This document shows, piece after piece, positions 54,578 through 64,000 of a DNA stretch of 64,000 bases (position 1 is the first letter of the stretch; each line of letters starts with the position of its first letter). The notes under the pieces were generated by a model. It did no database searches. It had not been told where the DNA came from and saw nothing but the letters and a program-made list of their open reading frames with translations. Origin of the DNA: Sunxiuqinia indica. GTDB lineage: Bacteria; Bacteroidota; Bacteroidia; Bacteroidales; Prolixibacteraceae. Made by a program: the position numbers and the translations under genes. The stretch is taken from NCBI RefSeq assembly GCF_009847015.1, contig NZ_WVEM01000001.1, forward strand, positions 744,001-808,000. Direction: 5' to 3'.

Positions 54578-55909
54578 GTGTTAAAAACATTCAAACTCGG
54601 CGGGGTTCACCCGGCTGAAAACAAACTTTCGGCCAACAAAGCCATAGAAAAGCTGGCTTTACCAAAAAGTGTCTTTATCCCCGTAGCCCAACATATTGGA
54701 GCACCAGCGCAAGCCTTGGTAAAAAAAGGCGATCAAGTAAAAGTAGGACAGCTCATTGCCAAATCTGGCGGTTTTGTTTCTGCAAATATTCATTCATCCG
54801 TTTCCGGAAAAATAAAAAAGGTGGATCTGTCAATGGACAGTTCCGGTTATCCAAAACAAGGATTTTATATTGATGTTGAAGATGATGAATGGGAAGACGG
54901 GATTGACACTTCTTCAGAGTTAGTTGAAAATTTTGAAGCTGATAGCAAAACGATTATTGACAAAATAAATGCAGCCGGTGTTGTTGGACTGGGTGGAGCT
55001 ACTTTCCCTACCCACGTAAAGCTGATGCCACCGCAAGGCATGAAAGCCGAAGTCTTGTTAATCAATGGCGTAGAATGCGAGCCATACCTAACATCCGATC
55101 ATCGGGTGATGCTGGAAAAAGCAGAAGAATTATTGGTTGGCATTCGTCTTTTAATGTGTGCATTGCAAGTTAACAAAGCTCACATTGGCATCGAAAACAA
55201 TAAGCCGGATGCGATTAACCATCTGAATAAACTAACCGCTTCAGACTCGGCAATTGATGTTGTACCGCTAAAAGTGAAATACCCACAAGGTGGCGAAAAA
55301 CAATTGATAAAAGCCGTGACAGGTCGCGAGGTTCCTTCGGGAGCTCTTCCAATTTCGGTTGGCGCGGTTGTTAGCAATGTTGGTACAGCTTTGGCTGTTT
55401 ACGATGCGGTGCAAAAAAATAAACCACTGGTTGAGCGGGTTGTCACAGTTACTGGCAAGTCAGTTGCCAAGCCATCAAACTTACTCGTTCGAATAGGAAC
55501 TCCCGTGCAGGATTTAATTGATGCTGCCGGAGGATTACCAGAAGATACGGGCAAAGTAATCAGCGGTGGCCCTATGATGGGAAAAGCAATTTCCACAACT
55601 GATATTCCGGTAACCAAGGGAACATCGGGTATTTTAATTCTACCCAAAAAGGAAGCCAATCGTGAGCAGATGAAAAACTGCATTCGTTGTACTCGCTGTG
55701 TTACGGTTTGCCCAATGGGACTGGAGCCCTACTTTTTAATGACCGTATCCGACAAGCAAATTTGGGAGAAGGCCGAAGGAAACAACATCATGGACTGTAT
55801 TGAATGTGGTTCCTGCAGTTACACCTGTCCTGCCGATCGTCCATTATTAGATTATATTCGTCTCGGAAAAGGAAAAGTTGGAAATATTATCCGAAACCGC
55901 AAAAACTAA
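54578..55909 (+). CDS. rnfC: Rnf complex subunit C (NADH-dehydrogenase-like)
   Basis: A 443-residue peripheral subunit that binds NADH/FMN and Fe-S clusters. The N-terminal domain GGVHPAENKLSANKAIE, the NADH/FMN-binding VVGLGGATFPTHVKL and CEPYLTSDHRVML, and two CxxCxxCxxxC clusters (CIRCTRCVTVC, CIECGSCSYTC) are visible. The start codon is GTG at 54578, preceded by a perfect AGGAGG (54567-54572). Confidence 0.95.
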   Translation: MLKTFKLGGVHPAENKLSANKAIEKLALPKSVFIPVAQHIGAPAQALVKKGDQVKVGQLIAKSGGFVSANIHSSVSGKIKKVDLSMDSSGYPKQGFYIDVEDDEWEDGIDTSSELVENFEADSKTIIDKINAAGVVGLGGATFPTHVKLMPPQGMKAEVLLINGVECEPYLTSDHRVMLEKAEELLVGIRLLMCALQVNKAHIGIENNKPDAINHLNKLTASDSAIDVVPLKVKYPQGGEKQLIKAVTGREVPSGALPISVGAVVSNVGTALAVYDAVQKNKPLVERVVTVTGKSVAKPSNLLVRIGTPVQDLIDAAGGLPEDTGKVISGGPMMGKAISTTDIPVTKGTSGILILPKKEANREQMKNCIRCTRCVTVCPMGLEPYFLMTVSDKQIWEKAEGNNIMDCIECGSCSYTCPADRPLLDYIRLGKGKVGNIIRNRKN

Positions 55910-55947
55910 AAACACAAAAGTCTAATTCATAATTCTGATCAAAAGAA

Positions 55948-56931
55948 ATGAGTAAACTTCTAACGATATCGCCTTCACCGCACGTTCATACCAGCGATTC
56001 GGTGAATAAAATCATGTACCGGGTACTGCTGGCTCTCGTTCCTGCACTTGCCTGGTCGTTCTTTATGTTTGGCTTCGAAGCTATTCGAGTAACGCTCATT
56101 GCGGTTGCTGCCTGTGTGGCTTTTGAATACCTGATTCAAAAATTCATCATGAAAGAAATACCTCAAATCACCGATGGTTCGGCTGCATTGACAGGTATTT
56201 TATTGGCATTTAACGTTCCGGCAAGCCTTCCAACCTGGATGATCATTGTCGGTGCACTTGTTGCAATTGGAGTGGGAAAACTATCATTCGGCGGGCTGGG
56301 AAACAACCCCTTTAACCCAGCGCTGGTTGGCCGTGTATTTTTACTGATTTCCTTTCCGGTTCACATGACCAGCTGGCCGGTAACGCAGCATGCTGCTGTT
56401 GACGCTTTAACAACAGCCACTCCGCTAGCTTTGTTAAAAGAAGGCGTTAAAGCCGGACAACCAGTTAGCGAAATAATGACCGCTCTCCCATCAAACCTGA
56501 ACCTTTTATATGGAAATATGTCAGGGTCACTAGGTGAGATATCAGCCATGTTCCTCTTGCTGGGATTTGGCTATATGTTATGGAAAAAAGTAATTACCTG
56601 GCACATTCCGGTTTTTGTACTCGGCACTATCTTTGTTTTTCAGGGTGCGCTTTGGATGCTGAATCCTGAAAATTTTATCGAACCCCTATTTCATTTATTA
56701 ACAGGTGGCGCTATGCTTGGAGCTATTTTTATGGCTACCGATATGGTTACTTCACCGATGACGGTAAAAGGACAGTTGATTTTTGGAGTTGGCATTGGAG
56801 TCATTACAGTACTCATTAGAAATTTTGGTGCATACCCTGAAGGAATTTCCTTTGCCATTTTAATTATGAACGGGTTTACACCGCTGATAAATGCGTACAT
56901 CAAACCAAAAAGATTTGGAGGGACGAAGTAA
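55948..56931 (+). CDS. rnfD: Rnf complex membrane subunit D
   Basis: A 327-residue integral membrane protein with about 8-9 hydrophobic segments. It has the covalent-FMN attachment motif DALTTATPLALL (flavinylated Thr, S/T-G-A-T-type site) and GGLGNNPFNPALVGR. It carries ions and electrons across the membrane with RnfE, A and G. The stop overlaps the rnfG start (TAATG). Confidence 0.94.
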   Translation: MSKLLTISPSPHVHTSDSVNKIMYRVLLALVPALAWSFFMFGFEAIRVTLIAVAACVAFEYLIQKFIMKEIPQITDGSAALTGILLAFNVPASLPTWMIIVGALVAIGVGKLSFGGLGNNPFNPALVGRVFLLISFPVHMTSWPVTQHAAVDALTTATPLALLKEGVKAGQPVSEIMTALPSNLNLLYGNMSGSLGEISAMFLLLGFGYMLWKKVITWHIPVFVLGTIFVFQGALWMLNPENFIEPLFHLLTGGAMLGAIFMATDMVTSPMTVKGQLIFGVGIGVITVLIRNFGAYPEGISFAILIMNGFTPLINAYIKPKRFGGTK

Positions 56932-57563
56932 TGGCACAAAAAGAATCGACATTTACGAACATGACGGTTACCTTATTTTTGGTAACGCTGATTGCAGCAA
57001 CTATACTTGGATTTATACACGACCTAACCAAGGAAGATATCGCTTTAGCAAAAATGAAAGCTCAAAAAGAAGCCATTGAAAGTGTGCTTCCGGCTTTTGA
57101 AAACCTTGGCGATTCGTATAAAGTACTTCCTGCTGACGGAGCTGACAGCCTGGAGTTTTTCCCGGCTTACGGCGCGGATGAGCAATTGGTAGGAGTAGCT
57201 GTAAAGACGTACACTAAAAACGGATTTAGCGGCTTAATTACCCTGATGGCTGGCTTTTCACCCGACGGAGCAGTTACCGGTTACGAAATACTCGAACACA
57301 AAGAGACTCCGGGGCTTGGAGCTAAAATGGATAAGTGGTTTAAAGATGAATCAAAACCCAAGCAAAACATTATTGGCAAAAGCCCGGCAACAACAAAATT
57401 TGAAGTAAGTAAAGACGGTGGTGAAGTGGACGCCATTACTGCGTCAACGATTACCAGCCGCGCATTTTTAGATGCCGTCAAGAGAGCTTACAATACCTAT
57501 AATCAAAATCAAGAATTGGAAAAGACAGCAGATAATCAGACTAAAGAAGGAGGACAATCATGA
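56931..57563 (+). CDS. rnfG: Rnf complex subunit G (FMN-binding)
   Basis: A 210-residue protein with one N-terminal membrane helix (about 10-28) and an extracytoplasmic FMN-binding domain. The flavinylation site is [14 protein letters not shown] (Thr in the S(T)AST-type motif), preceded by the [10 protein letters not shown] segment. An unusually strong SD (GGAGGG, 56917-56922) lies in front of the ATG. It overlaps rnfE by 4 nt. Confidence 0.94.
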   Translation: MAQKESTFTNMTVTLFLVTLIAATILGFIHDLTKEDIALAKMKAQKEAIESVLPAFENLGDSYKVLPADGADSLEFFPAYGADEQLVGVAVKTYTKNGFSGLITLMAGFSPDGAVTGYEILEHKETPGLGAKMDKWFKDESKPKQNIIGKSPATTKFEVSKDGGEVDAITASTITSRAFLDAVKRAYNTYNQNQELEKTADNQTKEGGQS

Positions 57564-58144
57564 ATCAGATGCAAAACTTCACCAAAGGATTTATCAAAGA
57601 AAATCCGGTTTTTGTTTTACTACTGGGTATGTGTCCCACCCTTGGTGTTACGTCATCGGCCATCAACGGGCTGGGCATGGGTTTGGCAACAACCTTTGTA
57701 CTATTAATGTCAAACATCGTTATTTCAGTCATCAAAAATGTCATCCCCAGCAAAGTGAAAATACCTAGTTTCATCGTGGTAATCGCTTCATTGGTTACTG
57801 TTGTTGAATTGGTTATGCAGGCGTACTTACCTGCTCTTTACAAGAGCCTGGGACTTTTCATTCCTCTGATTGTAGTGAACTGTATTGTTTTAGGACGAGC
57901 AGAAGCATTCGCCTCAAAAAACACGATTGCCACCTCTGCGATTGACGGTTTGGGAATGGGACTTGGTTTCTCTTTTGCACTCACATTACTTGGTGCAGCG
58001 CGTGAATTTTTAGGAAGCGGAAAAATTTTCAATCTGACAATTTTCCCCGAAGATTATGGAATGCTACTATTCGTGTTAGCTCCCGGAGCTTTTCTTGTGT
58101 TGGGCTATTTAATTGCCATTATTAATCGTTTGAACAAAGCTTAA
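57560..58144 (+). CDS. rnfE: Rnf complex membrane subunit E
   Basis: A 194-residue protein with six hydrophobic segments and the RnfE/NqrD hallmarks [27 protein letters not shown] and [14 protein letters not shown] (the cysteines bind the intramembrane Fe-S site known from Nqr/Rnf structures). SD-like AAGGAGG (57547-57553) precedes the ATG. Homologous to RnfA; the two pack as an inverted pair. Confidence 0.95.
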   Translation: MNQMQNFTKGFIKENPVFVLLLGMCPTLGVTSSAINGLGMGLATTFVLLMSNIVISVIKNVIPSKVKIPSFIVVIASLVTVVELVMQAYLPALYKSLGLFIPLIVVNCIVLGRAEAFASKNTIATSAIDGLGMGLGFSFALTLLGAAREFLGSGKIFNLTIFPEDYGMLLFVLAPGAFLVLGYLIAIINRLNKA

Positions 58145-58157
58145 AAAAAAATATACC

Positions 58158-58730
58158 ATGGAATATATTTTTATCATCATAGCCGCCATATTTGTAAACA
58201 ACATTGTACTGAATCAGTTTTTAGGAATTTGTCCTTTCCTTGGGGTTTCCAAAAAACTGTCTACGGCTGTAGGAATGACTGGTGCAGTAACTTTCGTGAT
58301 GGTTATTGCGACAATTGTTACTTACCTCATTCAAAATTATATTTTGAATCCATTGAATTTAGTATTTCTGCAAACCATCTTTTTCATTTTGGTTATTGCC
58401 TCTTTAGTACAGTTGGTTGAAATTATTTTAAAGAAAGTAAGTCCTTCGCTTTATCAGGCACTTGGTGTGTTCTTACCCTTAATCACAACAAACTGTGCAA
58501 TTCTCGGTGTTGCAATTTTAACTTACCAAAAGGAATTCAACCTGATGGAAGGCGTTGTTTTTGCTATTGCAAACGCAATCGGATTCGGATTGGCATTGGT
58601 GCTATTTGCAGGACTTAGAGAACATTTAGATTTAATGAATATTCCGAAAGGCTTAAAAGGAACGCCAATTGCATTAATTGTAGCCGGAATTCTGGCAATG
58701 GCTTTTATGGGATTCAGTGGTTTAGTTTAA
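58158..58730 (+). CDS. rnfA: Rnf complex membrane subunit A
   Basis: A 190-residue membrane protein with six hydrophobic segments. The N-terminal [20 protein letters not shown] and [18 protein letters not shown] motifs (conserved Cys) are typical of RnfA/NqrE. It is the last gene of the operon, followed by a terminator at 58810-58844. The subunit order B-C-D-G-E-A is the usual one for Bacteroidota and clostridia. Confidence 0.96.
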   Translation: MEYIFIIIAAIFVNNIVLNQFLGICPFLGVSKKLSTAVGMTGAVTFVMVIATIVTYLIQNYILNPLNLVFLQTIFFILVIASLVQLVEIILKKVSPSLYQALGVFLPLITTNCAILGVAILTYQKEFNLMEGVVFAIANAIGFGLALVLFAGLREHLDLMNIPKGLKGTPIALIVAGILAMAFMGFSGLV

Positions 58731-58809
58731 AACAACAACAATTAATATTTCCAATTTAGTTAGGCTTATCGACAGTTAGATTTCCAACAAGACAATTGAA
58801 AAATAAGTC

Positions 58810-58844
58810 AAAAACAGCATCATTCTTTGGTGCTGTTTTTTTGT
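58810..58844 (+). terminator. Rho-independent terminator of the rnf operon
   Basis: Ten-base stem AAAAACAGCA/TGCTGTTTTT (58810-58819 with 58831-58840) plus a T-run. It lies 80 bases after rnfA. Confidence 0.75.
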
Positions 58845-58967
58845 TTTATTTCGGCATGCATTTTATCAAAAAGAAAGTAGTTCCTTTGATAAGAATTAGG
58901 TAGATTAAAACCCTGCAACAACGGCGAAATATAAGTTGCAACATTGCTTAAAAGCTATCTGGCGCTA

Positions 58968-60326
58968 CTAATCAAACCGAATATGTCTTTTTAACCGCAA
59001 GGAAAACAACAAAGCGGCGAAGCCAAGCCCACTTAAAAAACCACCCCAAACACCCACAGCTCCATATTCAAGGATAACACCCAACAGATAGCTTATCGGT
59101 AAGCCTAAAATCATATAGCTGATAAATGCCATAAACATGGGATATTTTACATCTGACATTCCACGCAATGAGGCCAAAAGAATAACTTGAACTCCATCAA
59201 AAATCTGAAAAAGAGCAGCTACAATCAGCAGATTCGCAGCAATGGTAATAACAGCTGGATCGTTCGTAAACAATAGCGGAAACTGATGTCGGAAAAGCAC
59301 AAACAAAATGGCCATAATTCCCATAAAAAGAACAACCAGGTGAAAGGAGGAGTAAATACTCCTACGCAACTGTATCCTATCATTTGCTCCCCGCGCATGA
59401 CTCACCAAAATAGTTGTTCCGGCTCCAACTCCTAAACTAATCATATACGTAAATGAGGCCAAACCAATAGCAACCTGATGGGCTGCCAACGCTTCTTTAC
59501 TAATCCACCCCATCATAATTGCACCAAAGCTAAATGTGCTGACTTCTACAATAATCTGCAAGCCTATTGGCAAGCCCACCGCAAACAATTCTTTAAGCTT
59601 CTTTAACTTAATCCGGGCATGATACGCGATCCTGAACTCCCGTTTAAACTGTTTATTCTTCAGTACAAACGGAATCAATAAAATGGGCATCAGAATTCGT
59701 GAGATTAAAGTGGCAATTCCAGCTCCATTTAAACCCAACGCCGGTGCTCCAAATTTTCCATAAATCAAAACATAGTTCAGCGCTATATTTAGCAAATTAG
59801 CCGTCAGTGTTATGTACATGGCTATTTGGGTATTCCCCACCCCTTCCAAAAATTGTTTGAATGACATAAACAGCAACATCGGCAACAACGATGCAACCAG
59901 CAATAAATAGTAAGGAATAGCTTTGGTTACAACTTGTTCCGGCTGCCCCATTCGATCAAGATAAACACTTAACAGCCCCATTACTAAAGCAATTAGTACA
60001 GTTGCACCCATGTGAACCAGCAAACCATTTTTCAGGTATTCGCCCACCTCTTGCTCCTTTTTCTGGCTGTATACGTTCCCCACAAGCGGCGTTATTCCCA
60101 TCGTAATTCCAATTCCCATTAACATACCAATATGGAAGATATTGATGGAGAAAGCGGCAGCAGCCAATTCGACTGTTCCAACATGTCCAACCATCATATT
60201 ATCGGCAAGACTAACCGTTACCTGTCCTATCTGGGACAAAATAACCGGAAAGGCCAGATGTAAGTTACTTTTATAAAGAGGTATATAGTTTGAAAATTTC
60301 ACTGCGCTCGCGTTGATTGTCACCAC
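58968..60326 (-). CDS. MATE-family multidrug/toxin exporter
   Basis: A 452-residue transporter with about 12 membrane helices. Typical MATE patterns occur in the first half (PVILSQIGQVTVSLADNMMVGHVG, LVGNVYSQKKEQEVG) and in the second half (GLPIGLQIIVEV, LVSHARGANDRIQLRRSIY). It exports cations, drugs or metabolites with Na+ or H+; the substrate is unknown. The start codon is apparently GTG at 60326, since no ATG lies in the first 40 codons. A -7-like box lies upstream at 60385-60392. Confidence 0.9.
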   Translation of the reverse strand: MVTINASAVKFSNYIPLYKSNLHLAFPVILSQIGQVTVSLADNMMVGHVGTVELAAAAFSINIFHIGMLMGIGITMGITPLVGNVYSQKKEQEVGEYLKNGLLVHMGATVLIALVMGLLSVYLDRMGQPEQVVTKAIPYYLLLVASLLPMLLFMSFKQFLEGVGNTQIAMYITLTANLLNIALNYVLIYGKFGAPALGLNGAGIATLISRILMPILLIPFVLKNKQFKREFRIAYHARIKLKKLKELFAVGLPIGLQIIVEVSTFSFGAIMMGWISKEALAAHQVAIGLASFTYMISLGVGAGTTILVSHARGANDRIQLRRSIYSSFHLVVLFMGIMAILFVLFRHQFPLLFTNDPAVITIAANLLIVAALFQIFDGVQVILLASLRGMSDVKYPMFMAFISYMILGLPISYLLGVILEYGAVGVWGGFLSGLGFAALLFSLRLKRHIRFD

Positions 60327-60384
60327 AAAAAAACACCTTCAATTACGAATAGTTTACTTGTTGCATCAAAATAATAAAAAGTGA

Positions 60385-60392
60385 CAAAAGTA
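60385..60392 (-). promoter_or_regulatory. -7 box of the MATE gene (TACTTTTG on minus strand)
   Basis: Perfect TAnnTTTG on the minus strand, 58 bases upstream of the GTG start and just past the end of the DUF5916 gene. Confidence 0.4.
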
Positions 60393-60407
60393 ATCGATTG
60401 AGATGAA

Positions 60408-63038
60408 TTAAAGCGAAAACCAGTAGTTGAATTTTATCATGAAAACATTGTCGGATTTCACGCCAAACAGGTCACCATAACTCTTGCTAACCGAGTAGTT
60501 ACTACTTCGCTCGTAAAGTATACTGGAAGTGTTCCAAACCAGATAAAGTGTCGATCCCGGGCGAAATTCCCATCGGGCAACCAAGTTCGATCGCAACTCT
60601 TTGTAGTCGAAATTAGGATTTACGAATGCGTATTCTTCTCCTGTCTCGTCTTTTATACTGTAGCTATTATTTTCGAGTTCAACAGACGCTGCATAAAAAT
60701 AACGGTCATTCAGATCTTTACTGTCACCTTCATTTACCCTCCTGAAATCGGAGTATTTAGCAACCGAGGCATACGGATTGGCATAATATTGTAAGGATAT
60801 TTCCGGCGTTATGAAATACTCCAACCTCAGGGTTGTTGAAATCGTCTTACGATCCATTTTTCCAACCAGATACCCCGTTGAGCTATCTGAAAGCGAAAGT
60901 CTGCGAACATATTGGTGGTAATCTGTCAGATCTTCATAGTCCATTTGTCCATAAATAGAAAACCGATCGCCAATTTGCCAGCGGACAGTAAAATTGTAAC
61001 GATCTCTTTTCGAAATTCCATCAACCGACCAGATGTAGTGCGGTCCTCCTGCAAAAAGTAAATTTTTTGCGTTGTTTGATTGAAAAAACAAGCGGGTTTC
61101 CCAGGTATCATCTTTAAACAATTTGGGGCCTCCTCTCAACTCACGAGTGTCAAACACATTATAATCGTGTTCAAGAAATGCATGCATACGCCACAAATTT
61201 GTAAACCGGGTATACGAATGGAGTTGAAATTCTTCTTTGGTTGTTTCACCTCCATAGCTCCATTCGTGCTTTTGAGTATATTTTAAGTAATAGTCACGAA
61301 AAATTCCAATCGGCTTATTCACTTGATATTTAAATTCGGCAATTCCTTCAAGGTAATCAGCTTGGTACATGTAGCCCAAGTTATTTAAATCCACGCCGGG
61401 AGAGCGCCAGCTAAATGTTCCATTCGCCCGAAACTTGCCGCTTTGTTTTCCTCCTGTAAGTTGTCCTCCATGACCGATTAAACTTGTTTTTGAAGGATCA
61501 TAAGTTAAGTGATCGGCACCTGGTCGTTGAAAATAATGCTGCGATGCCAATTGCAAGTCAGCAATAGCTTCTTCCGTTCCACCAATTCGGCTATAGAAAC
61601 TCTTTAAATCAATAAAATACTTTCGCTTTTTCCAATTATGCTGAAAATCAACTCCTCCAACCAAGGATGAATGAGGTAGAAACTCCAAATGCTCCTCATT
61701 GATTGAACTCACGCTGGATGTTACAATTCCTCCAAGCACGGTATTCCCTTCATTGAAATCTTGTTTTACACGACCAACAAAGTGATTGGAAAATGGCTCT
61801 ACCGTAACTTGTTCTTCGTTGCCAGGTGAATATACAGTGGCCTTTTCATTTGCTGTAAAACTCTGAACAACTCCCAAAGATAATCCCTTCTTATTCTTCC
61901 CGGTCACCTTTAACGCACTAATAATCGATGTATTATCTGGCATCGACAGACTTTCATCCTGCTGAAGACCCGGCCGATAAGAAGGAGCACGTCCAATCCT
62001 TCGGGAGTAAAAAAGCAAATCGCGCCCCATGCTGAAGTCAAGCACATTATTTCCTTCCAGAAAAAATGGTCGCTTTTCATCATAAAAAACTTCATACGAC
62101 GACAAACTCAACTCTGAAGGGTCGGCTTCAACTTGTCCAAAATCAGGATTTACAGTATAGTCCAATGTAAAATCGGAACTGAGACCAATCTTTCCATCCA
62201 GTCCGATGTCGAATCTTGTACTATTTTCCAGGTCAGTATTTGGCGAATACTTAAAGCTTGAGTATGGTAGAAACTCCATTTTTCGTTTTGCGTTAATGCC
62301 TTTTATTCCGCGCAGTTCGCCGAACAAATAAACCATGGCTGGAGCATCAACCGGAATTAACTTCCACTGATCTTCTTCCGAATTTCGATCAATCCATCGC
62401 CAAATGTGCATTCCCCACACCTGCTCTTCCTTATCAGAAAACCTCAGCTGACTAAAAGGAATACGCATCTCAATGGTCCACATCGAATCTTTTACTGCTG
62501 ATTTTCCTTCCCAAATGGCATCCCAATTATAATCCCATTGGTATGCTCCAAGATGCATAAGGTCAACCTTCTGGCCGGCAGCCGACACATTAAATTCAAA
62601 AGCTGTTCGTTTGTCTGCATACGAGTCAATAGCCACGCCTGCAATATCGCCGCTCATTTCATCTCGTCGACTTAATATGGATCTGATTTTTTCAGGCTCA
62701 TCATCGTAGCATTTTAACGCGATGTATAGATTATCCCTATCATATAAAATACAGAATTCGGTTTGTTGCGACGGCGCATTTGCCTGTAAAGGCTGTTGCT
62801 GTACAAACTCACCCTCCCATTTCACATGGCTCCAGGCTGCATCATCAAGCTCTCCGTCAATTTTTATTTTTTCTGAAATGTAGTCAGCGCGATATACTTT
62901 TATATCACTCGCTGTTCGGTTAACCATTGAATCTGTGGATAGAGAATAGGTTGCTCCACCCTGAGCGTAAATTGAACTCACTGAAGATACAAATCCAATA
63001 AATAGGATTAATTTAGATAGTGATTTTTGGTACGACAT
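60408..63038 (-). CDS. DUF5916 outer-membrane protein with N-terminal CBM9-like domain
   Basis: An 876-residue exported protein. After a signal peptide (about residues 1-25) comes a carbohydrate-binding family-9-like domain (KIDGELDDAAWSHVKW, FCILYDRDNLYIALKCYDDEP) ending near residue 240. The rest is a large beta-barrel-like DUF5916 region (YTVNPDFGQVEADPSELSL, EKRPFFLEGNNVLDF). The C-terminal residues NYWFSL end in the aromatic/Leu pattern of outer-membrane barrels. Function unknown; possibly glycan-related. A -7 box lies at 63059. Confidence 0.88.
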   Translation of the reverse strand: MSYQKSLSKLILFIGFVSSVSSIYAQGGATYSLSTDSMVNRTASDIKVYRADYISEKIKIDGELDDAAWSHVKWEGEFVQQQPLQANAPSQQTEFCILYDRDNLYIALKCYDDEPEKIRSILSRRDEMSGDIAGVAIDSYADKRTAFEFNVSAAGQKVDLMHLGAYQWDYNWDAIWEGKSAVKDSMWTIEMRIPFSQLRFSDKEEQVWGMHIWRWIDRNSEEDQWKLIPVDAPAMVYLFGELRGIKGINAKRKMEFLPYSSFKYSPNTDLENSTRFDIGLDGKIGLSSDFTLDYTVNPDFGQVEADPSELSLSSYEVFYDEKRPFFLEGNNVLDFSMGRDLLFYSRRIGRAPSYRPGLQQDESLSMPDNTSIISALKVTGKNKKGLSLGVVQSFTANEKATVYSPGNEEQVTVEPFSNHFVGRVKQDFNEGNTVLGGIVTSSVSSINEEHLEFLPHSSLVGGVDFQHNWKKRKYFIDLKSFYSRIGGTEEAIADLQLASQHYFQRPGADHLTYDPSKTSLIGHGGQLTGGKQSGKFRANGTFSWRSPGVDLNNLGYMYQADYLEGIAEFKYQVNKPIGIFRDYYLKYTQKHEWSYGGETTKEEFQLHSYTRFTNLWRMHAFLEHDYNVFDTRELRGGPKLFKDDTWETRLFFQSNNAKNLLFAGGPHYIWSVDGISKRDRYNFTVRWQIGDRFSIYGQMDYEDLTDYHQYVRRLSLSDSSTGYLVGKMDRKTISTTLRLEYFITPEISLQYYANPYASVAKYSDFRRVNEGDSKDLNDRYFYAASVELENNSYSIKDETGEEYAFVNPNFDYKELRSNLVARWEFRPGSTLYLVWNTSSILYERSSNYSVSKSYGDLFGVKSDNVFMIKFNYWFSL

Positions 63039-63058
63039 AGTTTTTCGATAAGGCTCGC

Positions 63059-63066
63059 CAAATATA
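63059..63066 (-). promoter_or_regulatory. -7 box of the DUF5916 gene (TATATTTG on minus strand)
   Basis: Perfect TAnnTTTG on the minus strand, about 20 bases before the ATG at 63038; no TTG -33 seen. Confidence 0.45.
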
Positions 63067-63246
63067 CATAATTTTTTATTTCATATACTTCTTAACATTG
63101 TTTTTTTTCAGGCATAAAGATTAATTAATAATAGGCTTGCGAAAACTTTTTAGACCGAATATGGTTTTTATGGTAGAATTTAGGTCAAAAAGGATCTAAT
63201 TAGACTATTTAATAAGACAAGTATTTGAAGTATTAAAAGTTTATTT

Positions 63247-64000
63247 ATGAGTAAAATCAACAAAATCCTGGTGGCAAACCGGGGTGAAATTGCTGTCCGA
63301 ATCATGCGCACCTGCCGTGAAATGGGCATAGCAACTGTTGCTGTTTTTTCCGAAGCCGACCGAACATCAATGCATGTTCGCTATGCTGATGAAGCATACT
63401 ACGTTGGACCGGCTCCTTCAAAAGACAGTTATTTAAAAGCTGATAAAATTATAGAAGTTGCTTTAAAATCAAAAGCTGATGCGATCCACCCAGGCTACGG
63501 CTTTTTATCTGAAAATGCTGCCTTTGCAAGGCTTTGCAGAGAAAACGGCATTGTTTTTATTGGTCCTACTGCCGAAGTGATCGATAAAATGGGTGATAAG
63601 ATTCAGGCTCGTAAAGCAATGATTGCAGCCGGTGTTCCTGTCGTTCCCGGAACTACGGAAGCCATCAAGTCAGAGGACGAAGCCATTGAGACCATTGAAT
63701 CCATTGGGTTACCGGTCATGATTAAAGCTTCTGCCGGAGGTGGTGGCAAAGGAATGCGGCTGGTTGAAAAAGCGGCAAACATTATTTCTGCCGTTCGTGC
63801 TGCTCGATCCGAAGCTCTGGCGTCTTTCGGCGATGATGCAGTTTACATTGAGAAATATGTAAGCTCACCACATCATATCGAGTTTCAGGTGCTTGGAGAC
63901 GAACACGGCAATGTTGTTCACCTTTTTGAGCGGGAGTGCTCAATCCAAAGGCGACACCAAAAGATGGTAGAAGAAACACCTTCCGTATTAATGACCGAGG
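63247..64000 (+). CDS. accC: Biotin carboxylase subunit of acetyl/propionyl-CoA carboxylase (5' part, cut by window end)
   Basis: The first 251 codons of a biotin carboxylase. [20 protein letters not shown] starts the preATP-grasp domain, and [29 protein letters not shown] and the ATP-binding glycine loop [14 protein letters not shown] follow. The reading frame is still open at the last base, so it is truncated by the window edge. It carboxylates biotin with bicarbonate and ATP. Sequence alone does not separate an acetyl-CoA from a propionyl-CoA carboxylase subunit; the downstream genes would tell. Confidence 0.93.
   Translation, partial: MSKINKILVANRGEIAVRIMRTCREMGIATVAVFSEADRTSMHVRYADEAYYVGPAPSKDSYLKADKIIEVALKSKADAIHPGYGFLSENAAFARLCRENGIVFIGPTAEVIDKMGDKIQARKAMIAAGVPVVPGTTEAIKSEDEAIETIESIGLPVMIKASAGGGGKGMRLVEKAANIISAVRAARSEALASFGDDAVYIEKYVSSPHHIEFQVLGDEHGNVVHLFERECSIQRRHQKMVEETPSVLMTE

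Overview
The window is a chromosomal segment of a Bacteroidota bacterium, most likely order Marinilabiliales (Prolixibacteraceae-like); the family-level call is an inference from gene content, not from a marker tree. Supporting signs are many upstream boxes matching the Bacteroidota -7 consensus TAnnTTTG, few Shine-Dalgarno sequences, LytS/LytTR signalling, DUF5916, DUF4159, DUF6787 and DUF5063 proteins, a six-subunit Rnf complex preceded by an RseC-like gene, and a GntR-type fucose regulator. There are no rRNA or tRNA genes, no CRISPR array, no prophage and no transposase. Most of the window is housekeeping DNA. 

Layout. (1) 121-6511: tetrapyrrole operon hemA-hemC-hemD-hemB-hemL-hemE, from glutamyl-tRNA to coproporphyrinogen III. 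(2) 6512-7503: gene-poor stretch with a remnant of a palindromic element and an exact-period 42-bp tandem array. (3) 7504-14956: outer-membrane barrel, LytS/LytTR pair, a sulfur amino-acid PLP enzyme, DUF4159, a flavoprotein, pterin dehydratase, VTT and DUF6787 membrane proteins, MsrA. (4) 14994-20758 (minus): fucose locus with regulator, FucP, a DUF6786-like protein and FucI, interrupted by a nested palindrome; a dicarboxylate/amino-acid symporter diverges from it. (5) 22310-29988: DUF134, AroC, SlyD, LptD, then an N-acetylmuramoyl-alanine amidase and an MCE/MlaD-like protein that share a C-terminal domain. (6) 30264-34504: DnaA, YigZ, PyrB-PyrI behind an apparent leader-peptide attenuator, and a GAF protein. 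(7) 34572-39515 (minus): RRM protein, rRNA methyltransferase, 3'-5' exonuclease, DUF5063, RecQ. (8) 39670-47866: GuaB, three SurA/PpiC-type periplasmic proteins, MoxR, OstA/LptA-like protein. (9) 47915-52751: DUF2795, cobalamin adenosyltransferase, ABC ATPase (minus), then RecG and a SASA-type esterase (plus). (10) 53217-58730: RseC-RnfBCDGEA. (11) 58968-64000: MATE exporter, DUF5916 outer-membrane protein, and the 5' part of an acetyl/propionyl-CoA carboxylase biotin carboxylase gene cut by the window edge. 

Envelope biogenesis is a recurring theme: LptD, OstA, SurA-like chaperones, an MCE lipid-transport protein, an amidase and two outer-membrane barrel proteins. The most notable observation is upstream of pyrBI: an unannotated 51-codon ORF rich in Phe and containing an IFFPF segment. 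It carries a hairpin followed by a T-tract and ends two bases before an intrinsic terminator that sits 22 bases before pyrB. This is the layout of the enterobacterial pyrL-pyrBI UTP-sensing attenuator, here in Bacteroidota. A second is the ungapped 87-residue domain shared by the neighbouring amidase and MCE protein.
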